The notes under the pieces: model-generated
Told to the model about the DNA's origin: nothing
Database searches by the model: none
The model's input: the letters and a program-made list of their open reading frames with translations, nothing else
Position numbers and translations under genes: made by a program
Part shown: in pieces, positions 24,901 to 36,900 of the stretch
Numbering within the stretch: the stretch's first letter is position 1
How the letters are laid out: each line of letters starts with the position of its first letter
Assembly: GCA_019096065.1 (NCBI GenBank)
Contig: JAGUCH010000004.1
Coordinates: 2,170,001 to 2,234,000, forward strand
Source of the DNA: Paracyclopina nana
Taxonomy: Eukaryota > Arthropoda > Copepoda > Cyclopoida > Cyclopettidae
DNA length: 64,000 bases
Direction of reading: 5' to 3'

Positions 24901-27900
24901 GCCGGCGGCGTTGAGGTGATCGGCGATCTCTTGACCGGCGTCGAGACGCGTCTCTCCTGGGGGACCTAGAACGGGTGCGTGAGCGTTTGCGGGATTTACG
25001 AGAGCTGGCCTTGCGACCAGCCGAATCGGCCTTGCGACCTTCTGACTCATACCTTCCTTCGGGCCGGGGACGTGCAGCAGCCGAGGTCCCTGGAGTAGCC
25101 TCCAGGGATTGATTGTCGTCCAGAATACGGTCGTCTCTTTCGTCGGTGATCATGAGGGCTTCATCGTCCTCGTTTTGCCCCAGGGTTGGGGGACGAGGCT
25201 CCACGGGTGGAGGTTGGACTTCTTTTTCAGCCATGTTCAGTCGAACTCGAGAACGGAAACACCAAGTAGTGCTGAGTTGATTGCTGAGGCGATCCGGAAG
25301 TCGCGTTTTCCTTTTTGAAAAATAAAGAGTGTCCTTTTCTAGTAGGGTGCCCCCCTCGTATCCGAGTGTAGGAGGGCGCGAATTGCTGAGCACGATTAAT
25401 CTGATTGGTTGCGAGCGAAAGCGCGCGTGCGCGGCCGTTCGAATTGCGGACTTTGGCTTGGCGCGATTGGCGTAAAAAGTTCCGAACGGCTTTTTGCTGC
25501 GCGACGGGCCGACAACACAGCATTCATGGCTCGCTCTAACGCCGGCAAATCTTCCGTGTTTGATTGTGCGGCGCGACGCGCTGCAACCACAGCTTTTATT
25601 GCAGCGTCCAGAGCTTTCTCTTGTTTGTGCTGCTCTGCTTTGGACGGTTCTTCTTTGCGGTGTGCTTTTGCATTTCGATCCCTCAAAGACTTTTGTCTCT
25701 TGTTTTCTCTGTCTCGAATTTTTTCCCTTAAGGCTCGGTGCTCGTCCATTAAGAAGGGAAGCTTGTCTAGCGACGGTGTCATTGGATTTTCTTCTGGATT
25801 TTCTTCCACCAGATCCACTGGGACCAGCGATGATATGGGCCTTGTCAACACGTGCTTCTTGTTGCGTGGGGGAGCAAACTGGATTTCCACCTTGCGGCAG
25901 ACTCCATCGATTTTGCTTGGCAAAAGCTTCACTACTTTTCCGTAGTGCCAAGCGGCTCTCTTGGAATTGGGCATGGTTACTAGTACTAGCTGACCTACCT
26001 GGACATTCTTCGCAAATGCTCTCCATTTTGGTAGCCGGTGGACTTGGACTAACCATTGTTGCAGCCAAGTCTCCCACAATTCCTGTTGACATCGTTGGAT
26101 CTCCGCGTACCTTAGCGGCAGGGAGTTGATCTTTTCTTTGGCCACCCCTGGGAGAATGTCTCCTGGTGGCCCTTGCGATAAAAAATGCTGTGGAGTGATT
26201 ACTTCCCCATCCAGCAGCCCTAGCGGGCGAGAGTTGACGATTGATTCGGCTTCTGCAACTAACGTGTGGAATTCGTCGAAGTGAAAGCTTCGCTTTCTAT
26301 AAGTTTTGAAAAATGCTCTTTTCCACAGTTTTATTGCGGCCTCGGCGAGGCCGTTGAAGTGAGGCCCGTATGGCGGGGAGAATGTCCAGGTCTTCACCCC
26401 CCCCTCGTTGGCCCACTTCCGTAGGGTCAACCAGTCAATCGTGTCCAAAGTGTCAATTACATGTTGATGCCTTTCATCTTTCCATAGCTGTTTCAACGCA
26501 GCTTTCAGTCCAGGTTGGTTGTCGCTCCGAATTGTTTCAGGCGGCCCTCGTCTGTAGCAGAACCTTCGAAGGCCATTAATGATCGAGGTTGAAGTGAGCG
26601 CGCAGATAGGTTCCGCATGAATTGCCTTTGTATGGCGGCATATGACAACCATTACGAACATTTCCACAGTTGAGCGCCCTCTGATGACCTGAAAAGGCCC
26701 AGCGTAATCGAGGCTGACATGTCTGAATGGAAGAAGGTCGGAATATGGTACAGCATCCCTTGGAATTGGAGCCATTTGTGGAACGCTGGCCATGTTTCGC
26801 AGTTTTTGACATTCAATACATGTGGAGATGACATTTTCGGCGATCCTGTCAGCATCTATCACCCAATAAGTGGCACGCAACCTTAGCAGGAGCTTTCTCT
26901 TCGCGACGTGATGAGAGATTCCATTATGGATCTGATCGGCCAATGCTGTAGCCAGCTGACCTTTCGGAATGATCAATCTGTTTCTTTGAAGCCATGGCAG
27001 TTGTACTTCGGACAAACGGCCCATCGACCTCAGTTCCATGTTTTCACCCACAGTAATGCGTAGACCTGCAAGCTTAGACTTCTTTGGAAACGAGCCATGT
27101 TTTTCCAAATGCTGCAATTCGTCCCAGAATAAATCGACCTGTTCACGCCTAATAATCATTATTTCAGCCGTGCGTCTATCTAGCTGTGTTAGCAAGGTTG
27201 ACTGTTGATCGCTGATAATTGATGCGGCTTGGCCTTCTGGAATTCGCGTCAATGCTAGGTCAACTTTAGTTAGTTTGCGTAGCCGCGCTCTAACCAATAA
27301 CTTAGTAAGATACAGTCGAACCCAGCTTAGTACATTCACGGCTTTTCGGAAGGATGAATAACCTGTGTACATAAAAACCTTTTCTTTATTTTTTAGCAGA
27401 GCCCATTCCTTGAAGCATGGCGCCAGCACCTCCGCCAGCGGGGAGGACGTGGGTGAGGCCTCCGCCGTAGCCAGCGAGGCCAGCAACACGGACTTTGCTT
27501 TCTCACAGGTTACTTCTGGCAGCGAATCCTCGTCCTTCACTGGTGGCCTCCACTTAGGAAATTCTTCTTTGGGCCCAATGAGCCAAGCAGGGCCAGTTGT
27601 CCAAAGTGGATTGTTGAGCAGTTCCTCTGGGGTTTGAAGGCGAGTGGGCAAATCCGCAGGGTTCTGCTTGCCAGGTACATGGGCCCAGGTGTGAGTGCTG
27701 GATCGCCTGTGGATTTCACTCACCCTGTTTCCGACGAAGACTTTCCATGTCCGTCCAGGCTTCATGATCCAGGCTAGAACGCACTGAGAATCAGTAAAGA
27801 AATAAATGCTATCGAATACTTTTGAAGCAGTCAATATTTTGTCCTTCAACCGCACGGCGTTCGTTGCTCCCAATAGTTCCAGATCCGGAATGCTTCGCCT

Positions 27901-30900
27901 TTCGTTGAGGGGCGCCAACTGCCTTTTGCATGCCAGCAGATGGGCTTCCACGTGCGTGTCTGAATACTCAATTCGGACAAAGGCCGTCACTGCGTACGCC
28001 AATTCGCTAGCGTCAGAAAACATGATCAGGTCCAAGGCTAGCGCCTTTGCCTTTTTTATTGCCCTCGGAAACTTGAATTTCGTGATCTCCGTCATTGCCT
28101 CCACTGCTTGTCGCCACTTGGTCAGAACTCGCTGCAAATCCGGATCTGCGATTTCATCAAGGTCAGTATCCCACGTTAAATCATGCACTGTACGCACAGC
28201 TTGAACCTGTTGCTGAACCACCTTGAGGATCAATGTAACCGGTTCTAATAACCCTAGCGGGTCATATATTTTAGCTTGGGCGCCAGCTAGCTTGCGCATC
28301 GTGGCAGGACGTTGTAGATAAGGCGAAAAATCGGGAGTTAGAAAAGTCAGCACATCTTGTGAGAGATCGATGCACATCCCCAAGGCTTTAATCTTTTGAT
28401 CGCATTCATCAGCCAATATGTGAACTGGACTTACATGCTCGGTGTTTACTCCCTGTAGCACTTCTGGATGGCTAGACTGCCATTTGCGCATAAACAGTTT
28501 TGCAGGTTCTGTCATTTCAATGCACTGTCTCACAACCTCTTTGGCCTCGTCCACGTCCTCAACTGAGTGCACCACATCGTCCATGTAAGCGTCTTGCCTG
28601 AATGCTAGCGCAGCTTTTGGGAAGGTTTCCTCATGTTCTTTCGCCATGTGCCTCAGCGTGAACAGTGCCATACAAGGACTGGCCTTGGCACCGAAGACCA
28701 CTGACTTCGATTCGTAACATTTTCCATCCCAGAAGAACCTGTAATACTTGTGATCCTCTTCTGGCAAGGCAATCTGGTTATACATCCTTTTGATGTCTGC
28801 AATGACTAGAACAGGTTTTAATCGCGCTCTGATCAACAGCTCAAGGATATTCGATAAAAAATTCGGTCCTGCATATTGTCCGTCGTTGAGGCTTTTGCCA
28901 TCCTTTCCTTTTCGGCTGCAGTCATAGACAACTCTGACAGGTGTGGAGACTTTATCGTACCTAAAAACGAGCAGCCATGCAAGATAGTAGCCTATCAACA
29001 AATCATGAGTCAGCGAGTTAATTTCCTGTATGAAGCCTTGCTTGACGTTCTCCAAGATCTCTAGCGTGACCTTTTTGTGTAGCTCTGGATCCTTGAGTTT
29101 CAATCTCTTCTCAAATCGGTCGGTGTTGGCCTTGACCTCGTAGTAGTTGCACTGAAAACTTGGTTCGTTTGGCATCCATATTGTTGGAGTTTGATACCTG
29201 CCATCTTCTCTGCGTTGAATGCCTTTTTCCAGGAGCTGCACACAATACTCCTCAACCTTATTGAATGGTTTTTCTCTGGCTTCCTCCCCCGGCTCGACAC
29301 CCATATGGTCGAGATCCCAGTACCGCTTCAGGAAGTCCATAGGGTCACCAATGTGTGATTCTTCATCTGATTCGTAGTCTGCTGCTGTAGCCAGCACACT
29401 GGTTTCTTCGCCATACAGCACTACGTTGCCCAATTTGGATTTCATGACATATGGCTTAGTAGGGTCTGCCCTAGCGGGCAAGAGCCAGTGAAAGTAGTCA
29501 ATGCCCAGCAAAAGATCAATTCGGTTTGGTGATGCAAAATTTGGGAACTCAGTATTGCCTAACTCTGGAAATCTTGCGACTAAGTCATTAATTGGCGAGC
29601 ATTTGATTGACGCGATTATTTCAGGCACTGTGGTAACTTTTATGACTTGCCTGAATTCCTCGACAGTAGACTGAATTTCCACTTGCGTAGCTGTGACATC
29701 AACCACTTGTTTGTGCGACAGCGTCTTGATTGTTTGCTTCTTGGAAATTCCAGTTAGGTGCAATTTATCGGCCACCGCTTGAGTCAAGAAACAGGACTGA
29801 GCTCCTGTATCCAGGAGACAATTGATGGTCATCTCTTCTTTTGTCTGGGGGTTCCTGACAATGACAGGTGCCGTTAGGAAGGATGACAGGCTATTTTTTG
29901 ATAGCCTGGTCATTAGGATCGATGATTCATTTTCTGCAGGGGCTGGCGAGTCGTCTTGGATCATATTTTCCAGGGCTTTAGCAAGCGTGAGCAAAATAGC
30001 CTCCTGCGTGACATTTAGAGCTTTGCTGGCTGATTGCACTGGGATAGCTCCCTGGTTTTTTCCTGGTGGTGGTTTGCGCTGAAAAGATTGTTTTTTGGCG
30101 GGAGTTGTTACCTTTTCATAGTGCAGTAGAGTATGATGATTTTCATCAGCACAGATTGCGCATTTCCACGTTGTTTTGTCACATTTTCGTCGACTATGTT
30201 TGCCACGAATGCACCGATAGCAAGCCTTGTGCTCTCGAGCTTTGAGTCTTCTTTGCATGTTAGAAAGCTGCTTGAAAGTCGGGCATTGCAGCAAGGTATG
30301 GGCATTGCTGCATTCAGGGCACGTAGTGAAGATTTGGAGGTCATTATCGGGCTCATTTGTTGCTGCGGCTAGCGCCATTTGTGCGTCGTCTTCATCAGGC
30401 GAGTACTCCTCTTCTTCAGTAAGCTCTGAGGCGCTAGACGAGTCATTGACGAGTAGTGCAGAACGAGAGCTAGGCTTAGTTTTTGATTTGAAGTGTTTTT
30501 CCACTTTAGCCACTTTCGTGGCCAAGGTCAAGCCTTGGCTTTGGCGGTGATGTAGAGTGTTTATTTGAGTGGTACACCATGAATCAAAAGCCTCGAAAGT
30601 GAAGCCATCGGCATCTTTCGCTGCCAAGTATTGGCTGAAGGATTCTTCTGTGTCGGGTGTAAATGGCAGGACTCGCCAGACTTGGCCATAGTGCGTCTCT
30701 AGGATTGCATTCGGAATGGAGAGAATCTGATGCTTGAGCCTGTTGACAGCAGACCTAGCGGTCGTTAAAGTCTCTATATCCTTCTTTGAGATTGGAGCAA
30801 GCTTCTGAATGTTGAGGAATGCATAGGCTAGCACCTTTTGCACAGAGCCAAAAGCGTCATCCAGGTTCCTTTTCGCGGTTTCGTAGCCCTCCAGTGTTGG

Positions 30901-33900
30901 TGGGCAGTAGCCCACGCAGTCGTAGGCGGGATGCTTTTTGGTTTTCTTGTTGTAAGTGAGGGTGCGCAGTCGGATTAGTTTTTCTGGCACAGCAACCTTG
31001 CGGTTCTCGTCAATCAGGAATCTGAAATTTTCTCTGAATATGAAATATTCTGAAGGATCAGTACCGTCGAAAGGGGCGATTTCCACGTGTTGCAGTTTGA
31101 TTCCGCGGCGAAAGTCTTCTTCATCCGATTCATCATCTTCATCTCGACTGTGTCGATTGTGGCGGCGTGAACCTCGTGAATCTCTGGAATCTCGATGTCT
31201 GCCTCCAGATCCATTATTTGCACCGTTTCCTCGGCGCGGATCATCATCATCATCCCCCGGGTCTCCCCCGGGTGGGCCCGATCCTCCGGATGCATTCCTG
31301 TTAGGATGAGCTGGTCCAGAATTGTTCGGTGCGTGGCCTGGAGGGTTGGCCCCTGTCACGGGGGTAGATGCTCCTCCTGGGTGATTAAAAGTGCTCGCAG
31401 AATTTTGGCTTCGTTGCCCTTGTGAGTTTGAGCCAGAGCGTTGCAAGGTGCGTTGAGCCCAAGGCCTAGCGGCGTGGGGGTTGGAGGCTGCATGTTGATT
31501 GATCACTGCCTCGATTCTGTATCTATCAACAGCTTCCACGATTTCCTGAAAATCTCGATCGGCAACAGCATCATAATTTGCAGTAGTAAATTGAGTCTCG
31601 AATTCGCAAATTTGAGGAATTAGCTCCCGTCGACGATGGTTCAATTGGCGTACGACGTCCAAGATTGGTTCGATCGCACTCATTGGCATTCTTGTCCTGA
31701 TCATACCCTGGATTCGTTCCATCATGTCATACAACTGATCCCGCAGTGTGGCGTAAGAGTGGTTCAGAGCAGTGGCACGCGAACTTACTAAAAGCGGTGA
31801 AGCACTGTTTGCAAAACTGCTAGTTGTTACCGTGGTTTCTTCCGGAATCGAGGGGAGCGATGCCACATTAGGAGCCACTGACGATGAAGATAGTGGCCGG
31901 CCTGAAACCGCTGACGTGACTGCACTCTGATTATTTGGCGAGACTACCTGGATTTGCCGATTGTTCCCACCCTGAGCAGTTCCACCGCCATAGCTGGCGG
32001 AGGTATCTACTGATGAGAATGCAGAAGATGAATGAGCTAACGTGGCAGAGGACGGAGCAAGCCTAGCGGCTTCATTGACATTCGCCCTCATTAACAGCAC
32101 ATTTCGTTGATGGTTCAAAGCAGAGATCATTTCATTTATTGCGTCATGCATGGGCATAGCGCCCTGTTGAGTAGAAACCAATGCGGACTCATCAATGACC
32201 TGTAGCCAGTCGGTCAGTGTTGTCAGCACTCGTTCTTGATGCAGTTGGCCTTCATCTTCCAGAGAGCGATACGCTGCTGGGTCTGCCGTGGGGTTGTTTA
32301 GCCGGCCTTCGGCCTTCGCCATCCAGGCTTTGGCTTGTTCCACTGCTCGTAGATGCTGGCTTTGCCTTTCTGTAGTCGCTTGGCGCCTCCGGCGATTTTC
32401 GTCCATCAGGGCAGATAAAGATGACAAAACAGCATCGCGACCAACATTTGTCGGAGGGGCCGATGAACTAGCGTCCGTCGAAGGCGGTGGTGGGGGCCGT
32501 TCCATTGCTGGGGGCGGCTGATATCGTCTAATTGCTGGGGTTTGATCCACAGGCGTCTGGAAAGCTTCTAGGTCCGCCGAGTCGTCAAATGACAGCCTTG
32601 GCGGGGTGCTAGGGACCGACGGAGCGGAGCCAATGCCAGAAGTCTGAGTGAGATTTTGCCCTTGCGAGCTCGGGTTCGAGAATGGCCTCGGTAGATTTGC
32701 TTGGCTTAAAGTAGAAGCATTAGTGAGGTCAAATCGTGAAGGTCTTACAATAGGATTGGTTGTGGGCGGCAAATCTTGTCCAGGATCCTCCAGGACCGTT
32801 TGCATGTGAACGTCCCTTTGAATTGTCTCATCCAGTTCTTGCGGCTCATCAATCTCAGTGGCGGCAGTCTCGTCTTGAATGACTACAAGCCACGATTCAT
32901 TTGACTCCTCATCAGGTTGCTCTGGAGGGTCAGATGCAGGCATTGACCTAGCGGCCTCAGCCTGGACTTGCTGCTCAATTTCTTCGTCCGTGGGAGGTGG
33001 CAGACCCAATCTGCGTCTGCTTCTCCTAATGTCTCGTTTTGGCGGCGTTGGAGTAGTGGAAGACTTCTTCCGTTTTTTCTTATTTGACATTTACCTCCCT
33101 TGCCAAGTAATTTTGAGGTCCCAGGCTCGGTCTCTTAGCAGAGATTGGCACCAATCCCGGGTCGCGGCACCATTTTGTTCAAGCAAGAGGTACTTGTCCT
33201 TGAAAATGATCAATAAACGAGTATCAATAAAGATCTACTTGCCAAATGTCAACTGTCAAAGTCAATTGCTATTGAATAGCGCGGTAAAATCGGTGGTAGC
33301 GTCACAATCGGTAAAAGCTTGAGCCTTAGCAGGCTAGACTTGATGAATCAAAGGCCAAAATGAAGGCCCCCCTCGTTGGGGAGCAATGGCGGCCTTCAAG
33401 GACGAAAAGAATAGATCTCTATCGTTCAAAGGTAAAACAGCAAGTGATTTTATTGCGGCAAAAAGGACGCTAGCTCAGCTGCAGCTAGCGCCAGCGCAAC
33501 AGCGCTACCAGACACCTATATGCTTGTGCTAAGGCAAGCTAGATAAAAAAAACTGGAGTAAACTTAAAAAAGTCATAGTGATTTGTGTAGAACGGAAATT
33601 GCGTGCGCGACCAAGCCTCAAAAAGCTATTTCGGTCATTTGCGCGTAAAAAACGCCAAAATGCTTATATTACACAAAAACCCAGTTCTGGAAACGTTGCC
33701 CCCTCTATGGTGGCGCCATCTAAAGTGGCTGTGAGAAAACGCCAAAACCAAGTAAATCTCTTGATCCAGGCTATTATAGGCGAGCAGAGAAAGCTCTGGA
33801 AATGAGCAATGGAACACAATCTTTTTCCCAATTAACTTTTTTTGCCTAGAGACATTTCCTTGCAAGTTTGAGGCAACTTTCTTCTTCGCATCATACTCTC

Positions 33901-36900
33901 ATTACTACCAAGAAAAAAGTTTTCTCCCTTGAAGTAAATTGTAATTTTCGCTCTGCTTTTTCTCTCCTCAGCGATGGAGCCGGTCGATCTGGTGTATACT
34001 TGGCCATAGATGCCAACATCGAGTTATCTGAAGAAGATGGAGTCTTTGATGTCTATGGTTATTTAGTGAAGATGCGATCGCAAAGAAGAGGCCTCGTTGA
34101 GACGCTTGTAAGTAGAGCAAGAGTTTTCGCTGCTAAAAAGGGGATTATTTTGCTTTGGGTACGACGAAGCCTGTTTAAGTAGGAAATGTTTGTGTCTTCT
34201 TTTTGCAGAGCCAATACAAGTTTGTATTTGAAACACTACTGGAGTACACTCGCGGGATTGATTCCCGTTTCCCCGTCTCAGAGTTGGCCAATAAGATAAA
34301 AGAGAGGGGAATCAAAGATAAGAAAACCAAAAAGAACGTCTACCAAATGGAGTACGAGGTAGAATTGCAGTAGGCTTGATACCAACGACCCAACTATTAA
34401 CATCGATTTTTGCCAAATGCGATTTTGAACGAAAACAGCATGCAGAAACTGCTGAGATTAAGAGCCACATTCACTATACTAATGAAAAGTACACCTTACT
34501 AAAATTAGGCAGAATTCTCGACTTTTTCCCCGGAGACCAACGGAATAATTGCCTCTCTTTGTTTCCACCATAAGGGGATAATGCTCTTCTTGAGCCATCA
34601 GCTTCTAAGAGGATATATACATAAGAGCTGCTGCTTCTGAAACTGATTTGCCAACGCTGTAATTGACACGAGAAGCAACTTAATGGCATCCTCGTCGTTT
34701 GCCTTTAGAAACTGCAAAGAATTAAACTAATGTGATTAACTGAGCTTGTAGATGTCTTTTAGCTACCAAAGGGATTTGGGAGGCAGCCCCGAAATTGTGG
34801 GCCAAATGTCCGTAAAAATATAGTATGCACCCAGGGGAAAAATCGGTTAAATTAAAATTAAAAATACTGCCATTTTGCTTTGGTGGGGAGAAGATTAAGC
34901 CCGAGTTCAGAATGGCAAAAAGGAATTATTCCCCCACGTGCAGCAGCATGCATAGCAGCAAGGCCAAGAAAAGGCCTTTAGAAAGCAGCCGAGTCGTAAT
35001 AGCTATGCTCAACTGGCTTGTAAATGATTATGCAGCATTGTTCTCAGGCCTTTTAGTACAACAGAAGCAGAAATGTACTATTTTGAAAAAGAGCTCATTT
35101 CCAAAATTGAATGCATTCTTCCCAAGGAAATGAACCAGCTTTCATATCTAAAACTAAAGCAGCATCTCGCTGTAAAAATGAGGCTGAAATGAGAGGGATT
35201 ACGAGATTTAAGCCTGATCCTTCATTTCCTCAAAACAAATTCGGTATGGCTTAGCAGAACTAATGACTGGCTTGATACACACACACACTAATCCACCCAG
35301 ATTTTTCAGGAGCAACTAAAATTCATTTATGACACCCTCGAAGAGTTTGTTTTGTGTGGCTACACCTATTTCCCTGTCAAAGACATATCCTTACACCTGA
35401 AACAGAAATCTGTGCGGAAGCCAGGCAGCAAAACCAACCAATATGAAAAGGAGTACGCGGTAATTTTTCCGTCAACCTTCCACCCCACATAATAATAATA
35501 ACATGGATAAATCACGTGCACCTTGACGTGCACAAACTTTGCGCTGGAAACTTCCATACATTCATTTCTTGGCAACTTTGCAAGCTACACACTATATACA
35601 CTGCTTGATCAAAAGCCTTTTGCTTGCACATCACTAATACATAGCATTGCATATTTAATTTCTGGATGATGCGATTATTAAAATGCTTTTTTCGGCCTTT
35701 GCAGCTCATTTGCAACCAAACGCCCAGGTTCACCATTGGCGACTGCGCTGCTGGTCACCGAGCCGACAACCGAGATAAAAATCGCAATGTCTTGATTGTG
35801 CCACGTAAGGAGCTTTTTTCGCTATAAGCGTTCTAGAAAATCCTGCAAAGTTCAGTATATGCGACTGTATCCGGACCGAGCATGAATGAATGCCATGGCT
35901 ACGTGCCAACAATGTGGAGAAAGCTGATGTCACTTTTTTTATCCACCTTCTTCGATCCCCATCAGGCTAGGATATAAACTTAATTTTTTCATCTTCTGCT
36001 GCAGCCGACAATTTCCGGCCTTATATCACCTCCTTTCAAGGCAACAACTGCACAGACTACATCAATGCAGTTTTCGTGGATGTAAGCATAAATTCAGACT
36101 GCACACGACGAATGATGATGACTCATCTCGTTGCTTTTCAGGGCTATACTCATCCCAGGGAGTACATCGTGACTGAGTGGCCTTTGCCCAGTACTTGCTC
36201 AGATATTTGGTCTTTGGTGTACGACCATGATTGCTCTGCAGTCGTGGTCCTCTGCAACCCTACCTCGACGGTCAGCAATGTAAGCCATTTCACCCTAGCT
36301 CTCCTCAATGCCATTACACAGTGTTCCTGGTGAGGTTTTAACCTAAACTTTCTCAACCAACTTTATATTACACATTTTCTGAAAGCTATTGATATGGGGA
36401 TTCCAATGGTGAAAACCATAAAATCCCCTGTCGTAGCTTCCCATAGCATACGAGTTTAAAAAACCGCTAGCGCTCTCATTTTGCAAGGTAGAGAAAAAAA
36501 GCGCTTCAATGACCCCCTCTAAAATCAGAAAATGAACATATTATATTTTATAAACATTTTTGATATCGGACATGGTTTTGAAGTAACTGCACTATGCTAA
36601 ATGGCAACCCTTTCTCATCTTCCACATGATGGTAATATCACAAGTAAATTGTAACTCTAGAATTAAGTCCAAATTCAATATTTTGTATAAAAAATATTAT
36701 GTTCATTTTTGAATTTAAGAGGGGGTAAATGAAGCACATTTTTTCTCTTCCTTGTAAAATGAGAGTGCAAGGGGTTTTTTAAACTTGTATGTTATGGGAA
36801 GCTACGACAGGGGATTTTTTGGTTTACACCATTGGAATCCCCCTATCAATAGCTTTCAGAAAATGTATAATTTAAAGTTGGTTGAGACAGTTTAGGTTAA

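Larger units (their letters stand above)
21592..33514 (-). mobile_element. BEL/Pao LTR retroelement, looks whole, very young
   Basis: An 11.9-kb element on the minus strand inside intron 7 of the phosphatase gene, antisense to it. The two 339-bp LTRs look identical by eye. The element is flanked by a 5-bp target duplication CCTAT (21587-21591 and 33515-33519). A primer-binding-like TGGTGCCGCGACCC lies just inside the right (5') LTR, and a purine tract with GGAGGGGGG lies just inside the left (3') LTR. The large ORF carries Gag, protease, reverse transcriptase, RNase H and integrase in BEL/Pao order. Two further ORFs lie 3' of it on the same strand. No break is apparent in the main ORF. LTR identity points to a recent insertion. 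Confidence 0.93.

Noticed and set aside
22059-25234. Envelope gene of the BEL/Pao element
   Set aside because: The position fits, but there is no signal peptide, fusion peptide, cysteine-rich ectodomain or membrane anchor. Knuckle motifs point to nucleic-acid binding.
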